Source of the DNA: Oscillospiraceae bacterium
GTDB taxonomy: Bacteria > Bacillota > Clostridia > Oscillospirales > Ruminococcaceae
Length of the DNA stretch: 32,536 nucleotides
Direction: 5' to 3'
Assembly (NCBI GenBank): GCA_009778115.1
Contig: WRKL01000012.1
Span: 1-32,536 of the forward strand
Shown here: piece by piece, positions 16,940-25,203 of the stretch
Layout: each line of letters opens with the position of its first letter
Position numbering within the stretch: position 1 is the first letter of the stretch
The notes under the pieces: model-generated
Told to the model about the DNA's origin: nothing
The model's input: the letters and a program-made list of their open reading frames with translations, nothing else
Databases searched by the model: none
Program-made: the position numbers and the translations under genes

Positions 16940-18667
16940 TTAAGAACTCTGTATACTGCCGGATAGCATTTGATTTATCATTTCCGTAATTTCACGCTCC
17001 GCTCCGTCCAGTGCGGTTTTTCTGCTTATTGTTTTATCACGGGTAACAATTTCACAGCAATTCTCTTTAATGTTGCGCGGACTGACGATTACCCGTACAG
17101 GTACGCCCAGCAAATCCGCATCCGAAAACATAACGCCCGCGCTGACAATACGGTCATCGTATATTACTTCAACGCCATGTTCCGTCAGTTTCGAATACAG
17201 ATTATCAGCGCAGGCTTTTACTTCCTCGTCATCGGCACGCACGCAGCAAATATGAACCTGCCACGGTGCAATAGATATAGGCCATATCGGCCCGTAGTCG
17301 TCACGTTTTACCTCACATACCGAAGCGGCGAGCCGCCCTACCCCGATACCGTAACATCCCATCACGGGATATTGTGAATTACCGTCTTTATCCACATATT
17401 GCATATTCATAGCCTTGGTATATTTTGTGCCGAGCTGAAATATATTAAACAATTCTATGCCGCGCAATACTTCGATCGTTGATTGGTTGCATTCCGGACA
17501 GATACCGCCGTCGAAAATTTTGGCAAAATCGCCGTATTCAACTTCTTTGCAATCCCGTTCGATATTAAAACCCGTATAGTGATAATCCTTTTTGTTGGCA
17601 CCACAGCACAAACTGTTTATTCCTTGCAAAGACCGGTCAAATAACACGGTGAACCCGTCTTCCAAATTGTACGGACCGATAAACCCGGCGGACAATCCGC
17701 TGTTTTCAGACAGTACCGCAGGGCGTATTTCACAACCCAGATGGTTTACAAGCTTGGTTTCGTTTACTTCTATATCGCCGCGGATAAAAAGAACTACGGT
17801 TTTGCCGTTATCGGCGCGTTGGTATATAACGGCTTTGCACGACGCCTGAGCGGGAAGATTTAAAAATTTACAAACATCTTCGATCGTTCCGACGTCAGGG
17901 GTATGCTGAAGCGTTATTTCCTGAGTATGTCCGGGAACATTTTTTATTATACTTTCCGCCGCTTCTACATTTGCTCTATAACCGCAGCCTGAGCAAACGG
18001 CAATAGAATCTTCGCCTACCTGGGTGAGGAGCATAAACTCGTGTGAAACCGCGCCGCCCATCATCCCTGAATCCGATGCAACTATTACCACATCCGGCAG
18101 ACCCACCCTTTTGCAAATTTTTTGGTACGCCTCCAGGCATTTTTCATAATACCGTTCAAGATCCTCCTGCGATGTGTGAAACGAATACGCGTCTTTCATT
18201 GTAAATTCACGCGCACGGATAAGACCGCCGCGGGGGCGCGCTTCGTCCCGGAATTTGGTTTGTATCTGATAAATCATAAATGGGTATTTAACATAAGTTT
18301 GTCCGTATTCACGCACAAGGTGAACAGCGGCTTCCTCGTGAGTCATTCCCAGTAAATAGGGGCTGTCGTTCCGGTCGGTTATCCGCATAAGCTCGTTGCC
18401 CACACTTTCATAACGTCCGGACTCTTCCCACAAAGATGCGGGCATAACAACGGGAAACAAAACTTCCTGTCCGCCGATGGCATCCATTTCTTCACGCAGG
18501 ATACGCTCGATTTTTTGCGTTACCCGCAACATAGGCGTAAACGACGAATATATGCCGCCCGCGACATATTTGATATAGCCGCCCCGCTGCATAAACGCAT
18601 GACTGTCGATATGGCAGTCCGACGGTCTTTCCTTGAATCTTTCTCCTACAAGCGTTTCCAGTTTCAT
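16940..18667 (-). CDS. proS: Prolyl-tRNA synthetase, bacterial type
   Basis: Class II aminoacyl-tRNA synthetase of 575 aa that charges tRNA-Pro. The bacterial type is shown by the editing (INS) domain inserted between motifs 2 and 3 (about residues 230-390). Motif 2 reads FRDEARPRGGLIRAREFTMK (about 138-157). Motif 3 lies at VMGCYGIGVGRL, followed by the anticodon-binding domain with DDRIVSAGVMFSDADLLGVP. It starts six bases after the acyl-CoA synthetase stop, so it is likely cotranscribed with that metabolic gene. No T-box leader is visible upstream. Ribosome binding is by a weak AAGGA/AGGG within the preceding gene's end. Confidence 0.95.
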   Translation of the reverse strand: MKLETLVGERFKERPSDCHIDSHAFMQRGGYIKYVAGGIYSSFTPMLRVTQKIERILREEMDAIGGQEVLFPVVMPASLWEESGRYESVGNELMRITDRNDSPYLLGMTHEEAAVHLVREYGQTYVKYPFMIYQIQTKFRDEARPRGGLIRAREFTMKDAYSFHTSQEDLERYYEKCLEAYQKICKRVGLPDVVIVASDSGMMGGAVSHEFMLLTQVGEDSIAVCSGCGYRANVEAAESIIKNVPGHTQEITLQHTPDVGTIEDVCKFLNLPAQASCKAVIYQRADNGKTVVLFIRGDIEVNETKLVNHLGCEIRPAVLSENSGLSAGFIGPYNLEDGFTVLFDRSLQGINSLCCGANKKDYHYTGFNIERDCKEVEYGDFAKIFDGGICPECNQSTIEVLRGIELFNIFQLGTKYTKAMNMQYVDKDGNSQYPVMGCYGIGVGRLAASVCEVKRDDYGPIWPISIAPWQVHICCVRADDEEVKACADNLYSKLTEHGVEVIYDDRIVSAGVMFSDADLLGVPVRVIVSPRNIKENCCEIVTRDKTISRKTALDGAEREITEMINQMLSGSIQSS

Positions 18668-18673
18668 ATTATC

Positions 18674-20344
18674 TTAACCCTGTTCCTTATCCTTGTCCCG
18701 TATTTCTACTCTTCTGGTTTTTCCGCTGATGGTCTTGGGCAGCTCGGTTACAAATTCTACAATGCGCGGATATTTGTAGGGTGCAGTTACGTTTTTCACA
18801 TGATCCTGCAATTCCTTTTTCAATTCATCAGACGGGGTATAATCCTTCGCAAGCACGACCGTGGCTTTGATGTTATACCCTCTGATCGGATCGGGTACGC
18901 CGGTCACGGCACATTCCAAAACCGCAGTATGCTCCATCAGTGCGGATTCTACTTCAAACGGACCGATACGGTATCCTGAGCTTTTTATGATGTCGTCATT
19001 ACGCCCCTTAAACCAGATGTAGCCGTCTTCATCTCTCCATGCCGTATCTCCGGTGTGATACATTCCGTCGTGAAGTACGGATTTGGTAAGTTCCTCATCC
19101 CGGTAATAACCCATAAATAATCCCAGCGGACGGTTGCTAATATCGGGTACGGGCATACAAAGTTCGCCCTCTTCTCCTGCTTCGCAAAGGTTCCCGGAGT
19201 CGTCAAATATATCGCAGCTGGTCAAAGGCATAGGAAGCCCCATCGAACCGGGTTTGGGTTCGCTCCACGGTGTCGTGGCAACCAGAATTGTGCATTCGGT
19301 TTGACCGTATCCCTCGCGTAATTTCAATCCGGTCGCAGCAAGCCATTGATAATAGATTTCCGGGTTCAGCGGTTCTCCTGCTATCGTGGATTTTTTCAAA
19401 TTAGAAAGAGGATATTTCGAAAGATCTTCCTTAATCAAAAAACGATACACGGTGGGCGGTGCGCAAAATGACGTAACTTTATATTTACTGATAATCTCCA
19501 ACAATTCGGCGGGATTAAATCGGTCGAAATCATAAACAAATACAGCGGCCTCACATATCCATTGTCCATAAATATTACCCCAGCTGGTTTTTGCCCATCC
19601 TGTGTCCGCCAGCGTGAGATGCAGGTCATTTTCGTTCAGATCGTGCCAAAATTTAGCAGTGGTCAAATGACACAGAGGATAGAAATAATCATGCGCCACC
19701 ATTTTGGGCATACCCGTTGTTCCCGATGTGAAATATGCCAGCATAACGTCCTTGCTGTCAATAGCATCGACACCCGCCGGACGCGAGAAATCTTCGGACG
19801 CATCCCGGGCAATATCTATAAAATTGATATATCCCTCTCGTTTTGACGAGATCAAAGCTTTTTGCAATGAGCTTCCGGTTTGTGTTACGGCTTCGTCAAT
19901 TTTGTCGCAAAGCCCCGTATCATATACCGTCAGGATCATTTTTATGTCGGCGGCATTTATACGGTAAACCAAATCCTTTACCGTGAGCAGGTGTGTCGCC
20001 GGAATCAGGATCGCTCCCAGCTTGTGCATGGCAACGGTAAAATACCAATATTCATATCTGCGTTTAAGCATTACCATCACAGCATCGCCCTTGCCGATCT
20101 TCAGCGATTTCAGCGCGTTTGCCATTTTGTCGCTCATACGCTTGAGTTCCGCGAAAGATATGACCTTTTCATCTCCGTCCTCGTCACACCACACGAGAGC
20201 GGTTTTGTCCGGTTTTATTCTTGCCAGCTCGTCCACTACATCATAAGCAAAATTAAAATCTTCGGGCATATCCACCTTGAAGTTTTCAAAAAAATCCTCG
20301 TAGGACGAAAAATCCGTTTTGCAATATTTATTAATAATCGCCAT
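18674..20344 (-). CDS. Acyl-CoA synthetase (AMP-forming, ACSM-like)
   Basis: A 556-aa adenylate-forming enzyme that activates a carboxylic acid to acyl-AMP and then acyl-CoA. The motifs are in order: AYFTSGTTGMPKMV (A3), GYGQTECT, YHTGDTAWRDEDGYIWFKGR (A7/A8), DDIIKSSGYRIGPFEVE, and LPKTISGKTRRVEIR with the catalytic Lys. The overall pattern resembles medium-chain acyl-CoA synthetases; the substrate cannot be read from sequence. The frame also has an ATG at 20353 overlapping the regulator's stop (ATGA). I prefer the second ATG because AAGGA is nine bases before it. It is translationally coupled to the XRE-cupin regulator, which may sense its substrate or product. Confidence 0.9.
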   Translation of the reverse strand: MAIINKYCKTDFSSYEDFFENFKVDMPEDFNFAYDVVDELARIKPDKTALVWCDEDGDEKVISFAELKRMSDKMANALKSLKIGKGDAVMVMLKRRYEYWYFTVAMHKLGAILIPATHLLTVKDLVYRINAADIKMILTVYDTGLCDKIDEAVTQTGSSLQKALISSKREGYINFIDIARDASEDFSRPAGVDAIDSKDVMLAYFTSGTTGMPKMVAHDYFYPLCHLTTAKFWHDLNENDLHLTLADTGWAKTSWGNIYGQWICEAAVFVYDFDRFNPAELLEIISKYKVTSFCAPPTVYRFLIKEDLSKYPLSNLKKSTIAGEPLNPEIYYQWLAATGLKLREGYGQTECTILVATTPWSEPKPGSMGLPMPLTSCDIFDDSGNLCEAGEEGELCMPVPDISNRPLGLFMGYYRDEELTKSVLHDGMYHTGDTAWRDEDGYIWFKGRNDDIIKSSGYRIGPFEVESALMEHTAVLECAVTGVPDPIRGYNIKATVVLAKDYTPSDELKKELQDHVKNVTAPYKYPRIVEFVTELPKTISGKTRRVEIRDKDKEQG

Positions 20345-20349
20345 TTTTA

Positions 20350-20916
20350 TCATTCCTTATCCAGATTATTGATTATAACTATTTCGCGCGCCGGTTTGCT
20401 TCCGAGCGCTTTCATTCCGTGGGGATAGGTCGAATCAAAGTATATCGAATCGCCCTCATTGATAACAAATTCATGGTTTCCGATCCGCATCCTGAACGAA
20501 CCCTCCATGCAGTAATGAAATTCCTGACCCTGGTGAGAATTCAGGGCTATAGGCTCGTCCTCCGGTGCCGGTTCGATGATTATCAGAAACGGATCCATGC
20601 TGCGGTGCGAAAAATTATAAGCGAGGGACTTGTAATCGTAAGCTTTGCGACGTTCTATCCCTACACCTTTATCCCTGCGCACTATCGAATATACAGATAG
20701 TTTTGCCGCTTCCCCGGTCATTAGCTCGGTCATGCTCACACCCAATATTCCGGATATGGATTGCAGCGCACTGACCGAAATCTCCGTCTTGCCGCCCTCA
20801 TATTGTTCAATAAGTTCGGCTGTTATGCCTGTTTTTTGCGCAAGCTCGGGTATGCTCATTCCCTCTATGTCGCGCGCTCCCCGTATTCGTATTCCTATTT
20901 CATGGTTAATGGACAT
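20350..20916 (-). CDS. XRE-cupin transcriptional regulator
   Basis: A 188-aa regulator. Residues 5-65 are an XRE helix-turn-helix (IRGARDIEGMSIPELAQKTG, then ELIEQYEGGKTEISVSALQSIS). Residues about 105-185 are a cupin_2 domain (HQGQEFHYCMEGSFRMRIGN, EGDSIYFDSTYPHGM). This family commonly controls adjacent catabolic or acyl-CoA genes in response to a small ligand bound in the cupin. It is first in the operon with the acyl-CoA synthetase and proS. AAGGAG lies 11 bases before the ATG. Its promoter holds a perfect 14-bp palindrome, a plausible self-operator. Confidence 0.92.
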   Translation of the reverse strand: MSINHEIGIRIRGARDIEGMSIPELAQKTGITAELIEQYEGGKTEISVSALQSISGILGVSMTELMTGEAAKLSVYSIVRRDKGVGIERRKAYDYKSLAYNFSHRSMDPFLIIIEPAPEDEPIALNSHQGQEFHYCMEGSFRMRIGNHEFVINEGDSIYFDSTYPHGMKALGSKPAREIVIINNLDKE

Positions 20917-21007
20917 TATACGCTCATCTCCTTATATATTCAAGCAATTTTTAAAATCCTTTTTAAAAATCCACCGCGAAACGATTTTCAAAATCACTCT
21001 GTTATAC

Positions 21008-21037
21008 ATTTTATCATGAATATCCGGATATTGTCAA
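21008..21037 (-). promoter_or_regulatory. Promoter and palindromic operator of the XRE-cupin operon
   Basis: On the minus strand, TTGACA (21037-21032), an 18-bp spacer and TAAAAT (21013-21008). The spacer is mostly the perfect palindrome AATATCCGGATATT (21019-21032). A repressor bound there would cover both hexamers. The 5' leader is about 85 nt. The A/T-rich bases from 21040 to 21157 show only short direct repeats and no gene. Confidence 0.75.
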
Positions 21038-21157
21038 TATGTCTATATTTTTGAAAATTTGAAATTTCTGTTTTTGAGAATTTGAAATTTTCGCACTAAA
21101 GATTGTTTTGTTTTATAAAGATTTACAAGATTTACAAAGTTATTAAGTTATTAAGGT

Positions 21158-24100
21158 TTACGATTTTTCGTTTATTGCCGCGAACAGGCTTCGGATACGG
21201 ATCCTTGCCGCGCCGAGGTTGGCTATCTCGTCTATTTTAATCTGAGTATACAGCTTATTCCGGTCTTCGAGAATACGCCGTACCTCGTCCGCAGTGACCG
21301 CATCTACGCCGCATCCGAAAGACACAAGCTGCACAAGGTTCATATCATTATGATCACACACATATTCCGCAGCCGCGTACAGCCGGGAATGATATGTCCA
21401 TTGGTTGAGTACGTCTACCCGGGTTTTTTTTGCAAGCAGGACTATTCCGTCCTCGGTAACGACCACCGCGCCGTATCCCGAAAACAGTCTGTCGATGCCG
21501 TGGTTTATTTCGGGGTCGATATGGTATGGTCTGCCCGCAAGGACTATTATCGGTTTAGAATTTTCGCGGGCATATTCGATAGCCTGCAAAGTGTACGCGG
21601 CGATGTCATGCCGAAATTTTTCATAAGCAGTATATGCGGCCTTGCTTGCAATAACCGTTTCTTTGAAAGTAATTTGAGGGAAATTCCCTTTTTCGGAAAA
21701 ACATTTCTCGGAAAAGCGTTTTTTTAATACCTCATGGATTTTTTTGGTAAAATCTCTTGGACGGTGTAAACCGAAATAATCGTATATATACACAAAATCG
21801 GGGTTTTTCAGGTTTGGTTTGTCAACGATTGAAACGTTCGCTTCAATAACTTCGGGATAATACGCAACGACCGGACAGTTATAGTGGTTATCACCCAGTT
21901 TTTCGTCGAAATTATACGGCAGACAAGGGTAAAAAATCGCATCGACACCCGATTCCGCCAAGGCTTCGATCTGACCGTGAACTAACTTAGCGGGATAGCA
22001 TACCGTGTCCGACGGTATAGTGTGCTGTCCTTTTAAATACAGTTCCCTGGAAGAACGCGGGTTCAAAACTATCTCAAATCCCAGCGTTGTAAAAAACGCA
22101 TACCAAAACGGCAGATTTTCGTAGTTGTTGAGCGCGAGCGGGATCCCGATTTTTCCGCGTATATTATTTCCGCCGTGCAATGAAGATAACATATCGTACT
22201 TGTACTTGTATGCGTTGAATTTTTCGTCAGCTTGTCCGTCCTGTGAATACCGGCTGCAAATATTACCCGATATATAGGAGTTTTTGTCCGTAAATTTATT
22301 CGCCATCTCTTTATCCGCTGTAGCTTCATTCGCCGTTTCTTTACCCTCTGTAGTTTCATTCGCCGTGGCTTTATTCGTTTTGGTTTTATTCGTTGTAAAT
22401 TTATTTACAGTGAATTTATTCACAGCGAATTTATTCACAGTGAATTTGTTCACAGTAAGTCTGCAATGATTCTCACAGCGATTGCATACCGCGTTCGATA
22501 CCGAGTGTGTGAAATTTTCCAACTCTGTACGGGATATGACGGCTGAGTCCGTCTGCATCTTATGTTTTAAACTTAGATCTATGGCGTAAAGCGCACATCC
22601 GTATGCCCCCATGAGTCCGGATATAGGGGCGCGTGTAACATCGGAATCCAGTTCCCGCTCAAATGCGCGCAGAACCGCATCGTTCAAAAATGTTCCGCCT
22701 TGAACGACCACATTTTTCCCCAAATCCGAGGGCGATATCGCACGGATAACTTTATAAACGGCGTTCTTTACCACGCTTATTGAAAGCCCCGCCGAAATAT
22801 CGTCTATACCCGCGCCCTCTTTTTGTGCCTGCTTTACCGAAGAATTCATAAAAACCGTACACCGTGAGCCGAGATCTACAGGCCGTTTCGCGAACAACCC
22901 CTGTTTTGCAAAATCCTCCACACTGTATCCGAGTGATACCGCAAAGGTCTGAATAAACGAGCCGCACCCGGAGGAACAGGCCTCGTTGAGCATGATGGAA
23001 TCCACCGCTCCGTTTTTAAGTTTAAAGCATTTTATGTCTTGTCCGCCTATGTCGATAATAAAATCTACATCCGGTCGGAAACGTTTTGCGGCGGTGTAGT
23101 GCGCTACTGTTTCCACTACTCCCGAATTCAAACCAAAAGCGTTCTTGATAAGTTCTTCGCCGTATCCTGTTGCCGCGCTGCCGCGAATTTTGATTCTATC
23201 TCCCGATTTGTCATATATTTCCAAAAGCGCATCCCGCACTATAGGGATCGCATTCCCCATATTTGATATATACTTTTGATATAATATGTCGCCGCCGGGC
23301 GTTATGAGAACGAGTTTGGTTGTGGTGGAACCGGCATCGATCCCCAGAAAAGCATCACCGGAATATAGGTCTATGTTCTCATATTTTACCGTAACGGAAG
23401 AATGTCGCGAATTAAATTCTTCATATTCCTGCGCAGATGAAAACAACGGCGCGATAGTCCCTGTATATTCAGATGTGTCCGATTTATTGAGCCGTTCCAA
23501 AATCTCTTTTAAATATACGCTGTCAGTATCTTCTTGACCGTTTGCATATTCCGCCGCGCCCAAAGCGACAAAATATTGCGCATCTTCGGGAAAAATCGCT
23601 TGTTCCTCACGAAGACCCAAAATACCGGTAAATTGCCGTTGCAATCCTTTGAAAAAGCTGAGAGGTCCGCCCAAAAATAAAACATTACCCTTAATATCAC
23701 GCCCCTGAGCGAGTCCGCCGATAGTCTGATTGACCACCGCACCAAAGATTGAAGCCGCGAGGTCGTTTTTTTGCGCACCCTGATTAACCAGCGGCTGTAT
23801 GTCCGATTTTGCAAATACCCCGCAGCGGGAGGCGATTGTATATATTTTTTTGTATGTAAGCGAGATGCGGTCAAATTCGGCAAGGTCAACACCCAGTAAA
23901 GTTGCCATTTGATCTATAAACGAACCCGTCCCTCCGGCACAGCTTCCGTTCATGCGCACTTCGGGAACGCCGGACAAAAACAATATTTTCGCATCCTCGC
24001 CGCCAAGCTCTATCACAACATCCGTGCCGGGATAGAACTTTTTTACCGCAAGTTGTGCAGCATAGACTTCCTGAACAAAAGGCAGCCCGAAATTTTGACA

Positions 24101-24307
24101 AATCCCCAGTCCGGAAGAACCGGTGACCGCCAGTTTGACGGGAGCGCCGCGCACTATTTCGCGTTCCGAAAGCTCAAGCAGTTTTTCCGCTTCCTGCCGC
24201 GCCCGTGACAAATGCCGTTTATAAGTTTTATAAACAACATTGCCGCTTTGATCCCGCACAACGCATTTTATTGTAGTCGAACCTATATCCAAACCAATAT
24301 TATACAT
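21158..24307 (-). CDS. Tandem 2-hydroxyacyl-CoA dehydratase activase-like protein
   Basis: A 1049-aa protein with two BcrAD/BadFG ATPase domains: about 1-255 (GLDIGSTTIK at 5; cluster cysteines 123 and 162) and 320-575 (LGIDAGSTTTK; cysteines 444 and 483). An acyl-CoA dehydratase activase-related domain (DUF2229) covers about 715-1049. Single-domain relatives use ATP to pass an electron from a bridging [4Fe-4S] cluster to 2-hydroxyacyl-CoA dehydratases. Larger homologues of about 1400 aa, as I recall, continue C-terminally; this one stops at AARIRIRSLFAAI. No dehydratase subunits are adjacent. Residues 619-673 are eleven VNKFT-like pentapeptides inserted after the NRCENHCRLT cysteine motif. 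The ribosome binding site is weak (AGAGAAA). Confidence 0.88.
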   Translation of the reverse strand: MYNIGLDIGSTTIKCVVRDQSGNVVYKTYKRHLSRARQEAEKLLELSEREIVRGAPVKLAVTGSSGLGICQNFGLPFVQEVYAAQLAVKKFYPGTDVVIELGGEDAKILFLSGVPEVRMNGSCAGGTGSFIDQMATLLGVDLAEFDRISLTYKKIYTIASRCGVFAKSDIQPLVNQGAQKNDLAASIFGAVVNQTIGGLAQGRDIKGNVLFLGGPLSFFKGLQRQFTGILGLREEQAIFPEDAQYFVALGAAEYANGQEDTDSVYLKEILERLNKSDTSEYTGTIAPLFSSAQEYEEFNSRHSSVTVKYENIDLYSGDAFLGIDAGSTTTKLVLITPGGDILYQKYISNMGNAIPIVRDALLEIYDKSGDRIKIRGSAATGYGEELIKNAFGLNSGVVETVAHYTAAKRFRPDVDFIIDIGGQDIKCFKLKNGAVDSIMLNEACSSGCGSFIQTFAVSLGYSVEDFAKQGLFAKRPVDLGSRCTVFMNSSVKQAQKEGAGIDDISAGLSISVVKNAVYKVIRAISPSDLGKNVVVQGGTFLNDAVLRAFERELDSDVTRAPISGLMGAYGCALYAIDLSLKHKMQTDSAVISRTELENFTHSVSNAVCNRCENHCRLTVNKFTVNKFAVNKFTVNKFTTNKTKTNKATANETTEGKETANEATADKEMANKFTDKNSYISGNICSRYSQDGQADEKFNAYKYKYDMLSSLHGGNNIRGKIGIPLALNNYENLPFWYAFFTTLGFEIVLNPRSSRELYLKGQHTIPSDTVCYPAKLVHGQIEALAESGVDAIFYPCLPYNFDEKLGDNHYNCPVVAYYPEVIEANVSIVDKPNLKNPDFVYIYDYFGLHRPRDFTKKIHEVLKKRFSEKCFSEKGNFPQITFKETVIASKAAYTAYEKFRHDIAAYTLQAIEYARENSKPIIVLAGRPYHIDPEINHGIDRLFSGYGAVVVTEDGIVLLAKKTRVDVLNQWTYHSRLYAAAEYVCDHNDMNLVQLVSFGCGVDAVTADEVRRILEDRNKLYTQIKIDEIANLGAARIRIRSLFAAINEKS
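22290..22454 (-). repeat. 11 x 15-bp minisatellite inside the activase gene
   Basis: Eleven in-frame 15-bp units, best conserved at the right-hand side (GTGAATTTATTCACA at 22410-22424) and degenerate to the left. The last four contain TTATTTACA, TTATTCACA, TTATTCACA and TTGTTCACA (starts 22401, 22416, 22431, 22446). These resemble the DnaA box TTATNCACA, with two exact matches. The codons give VNKFT pentapeptides in a loop between two conserved parts of the protein. Confidence 0.92.
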
Positions 24308-24323
24308 AAAATTTCTCTTTTTG

Positions 24324-24435
24324 ATACTAATTCCAATTATAAATACGCTTGAAAAGTCAGGTAAAGCTTTGTTATCTGGCTTTTACGCAAATTTTTCGTC
24401 CGCACTCCAAACCGGATTTAATATTAATCTAAATT
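24324..24435 (-). repeat. Intergenic repeat, copy B
   Basis: 112 bp with the same ends as 8267-8384: plus-strand ATACTAATTCCAATTATAAA (then TACGC) and TAATCTAAATT, with GGAGTG inside. The interior includes its own dyad (AAAGCCAGATAAC/GTTATCTGGCTTT region around 24360-24384). Its left end overlaps the yebC stop. It fills the yebC-activase spacer. Confidence 0.45.
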
Positions 24436-25143
24436 GTGCCAAACTTCGGACACATCTTCGTTATCTTCAAAAGCATCGAGCAAACGACGCATTTTTTCTA
24501 TATCTTCGGGATCGGAAAGACGGACACGCGTGGAAGGAATTTGTTCTATATTGCAAACCGCAAAAGAATACCCCGTCCGTTCAAGCGCCGCTGAAACTTC
24601 GGATAATTCCGGCGGTGCGGTGTAAACGGTTACGCCGTCCTGCGCGAAAATCACATCCTCGGCCCCTGCCGTCAACGCATCCTCAAGAATTTTGTCTTCG
24701 TCGGTAATTTCCTGTTCAATAACAATTACACCCCGCCGCGAAAACATAAAAGAAACACAACCGGAAGCACCCAGGTTTCCCCCGAATTTATCAAAATAGC
24801 ATCTCATATCCCCGGCGGTACGGTTGCGGTTGTCGGTAAGAGTTTCCACAATAACGGCGACGCCCCCCGGTCCGTACCCTTCGTATATAACGTTTTCGTA
24901 TTTGTCTTTGTTTTCGCCGCTGGATGCTTTTTTTATAACGCGGTCGATATTTTCATTCGGGACATTATTGCTCTTAGCTTTGAGAATCACATCGCGCAGC
25001 TTGCCGTTCAGAGCGGGATCCGCGCCTCCCTCACGAACAGCGGCGGCCATTTCACGCCCGATTTTGGAAAATATCTTTGCTCTTTGCGCGTCGGTCTTCT
25101 CTTTTTTATGCTTGATCGTACTCCATTTTGAATGACCGGCCAT
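24424..25143 (-). CDS. yebC: YebC/PmpR family protein
   Basis: A 239-aa member of the YebC/PmpR (TACO1) family. The N-terminus MAGHSKWSTIKHKKEKTDAQ, then RAKIFSKIGREM, is diagnostic. Other family marks are NVPNENIDRVIKKASSG, YEGYGPGGVAVIVETLTDNR and an acidic C-terminus EDVSEVWHNLD. The family was long annotated as transcription regulators. More recent work links it to translation, including relief of ribosome stalling on proline-rich sequence. The ribosome binding site is ideal (CAGGAGG). It lies 60 bp downstream of the isomerase-synthetase fusion with no clear promoter between. Confidence 0.95.
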   Translation of the reverse strand: MAGHSKWSTIKHKKEKTDAQRAKIFSKIGREMAAAVREGGADPALNGKLRDVILKAKSNNVPNENIDRVIKKASSGENKDKYENVIYEGYGPGGVAVIVETLTDNRNRTAGDMRCYFDKFGGNLGASGCVSFMFSRRGVIVIEQEITDEDKILEDALTAGAEDVIFAQDGVTVYTAPPELSEVSAALERTGYSFAVCNIEQIPSTRVRLSDPEDIEKMRRLLDAFEDNEDVSEVWHNLD

Positions 25144-25203
25144 ATAAAAACCTCCTGCAAACCGATACGTCGTTTCTTCTGTTTATTTTGTAAACCTTAT
25201 ACC

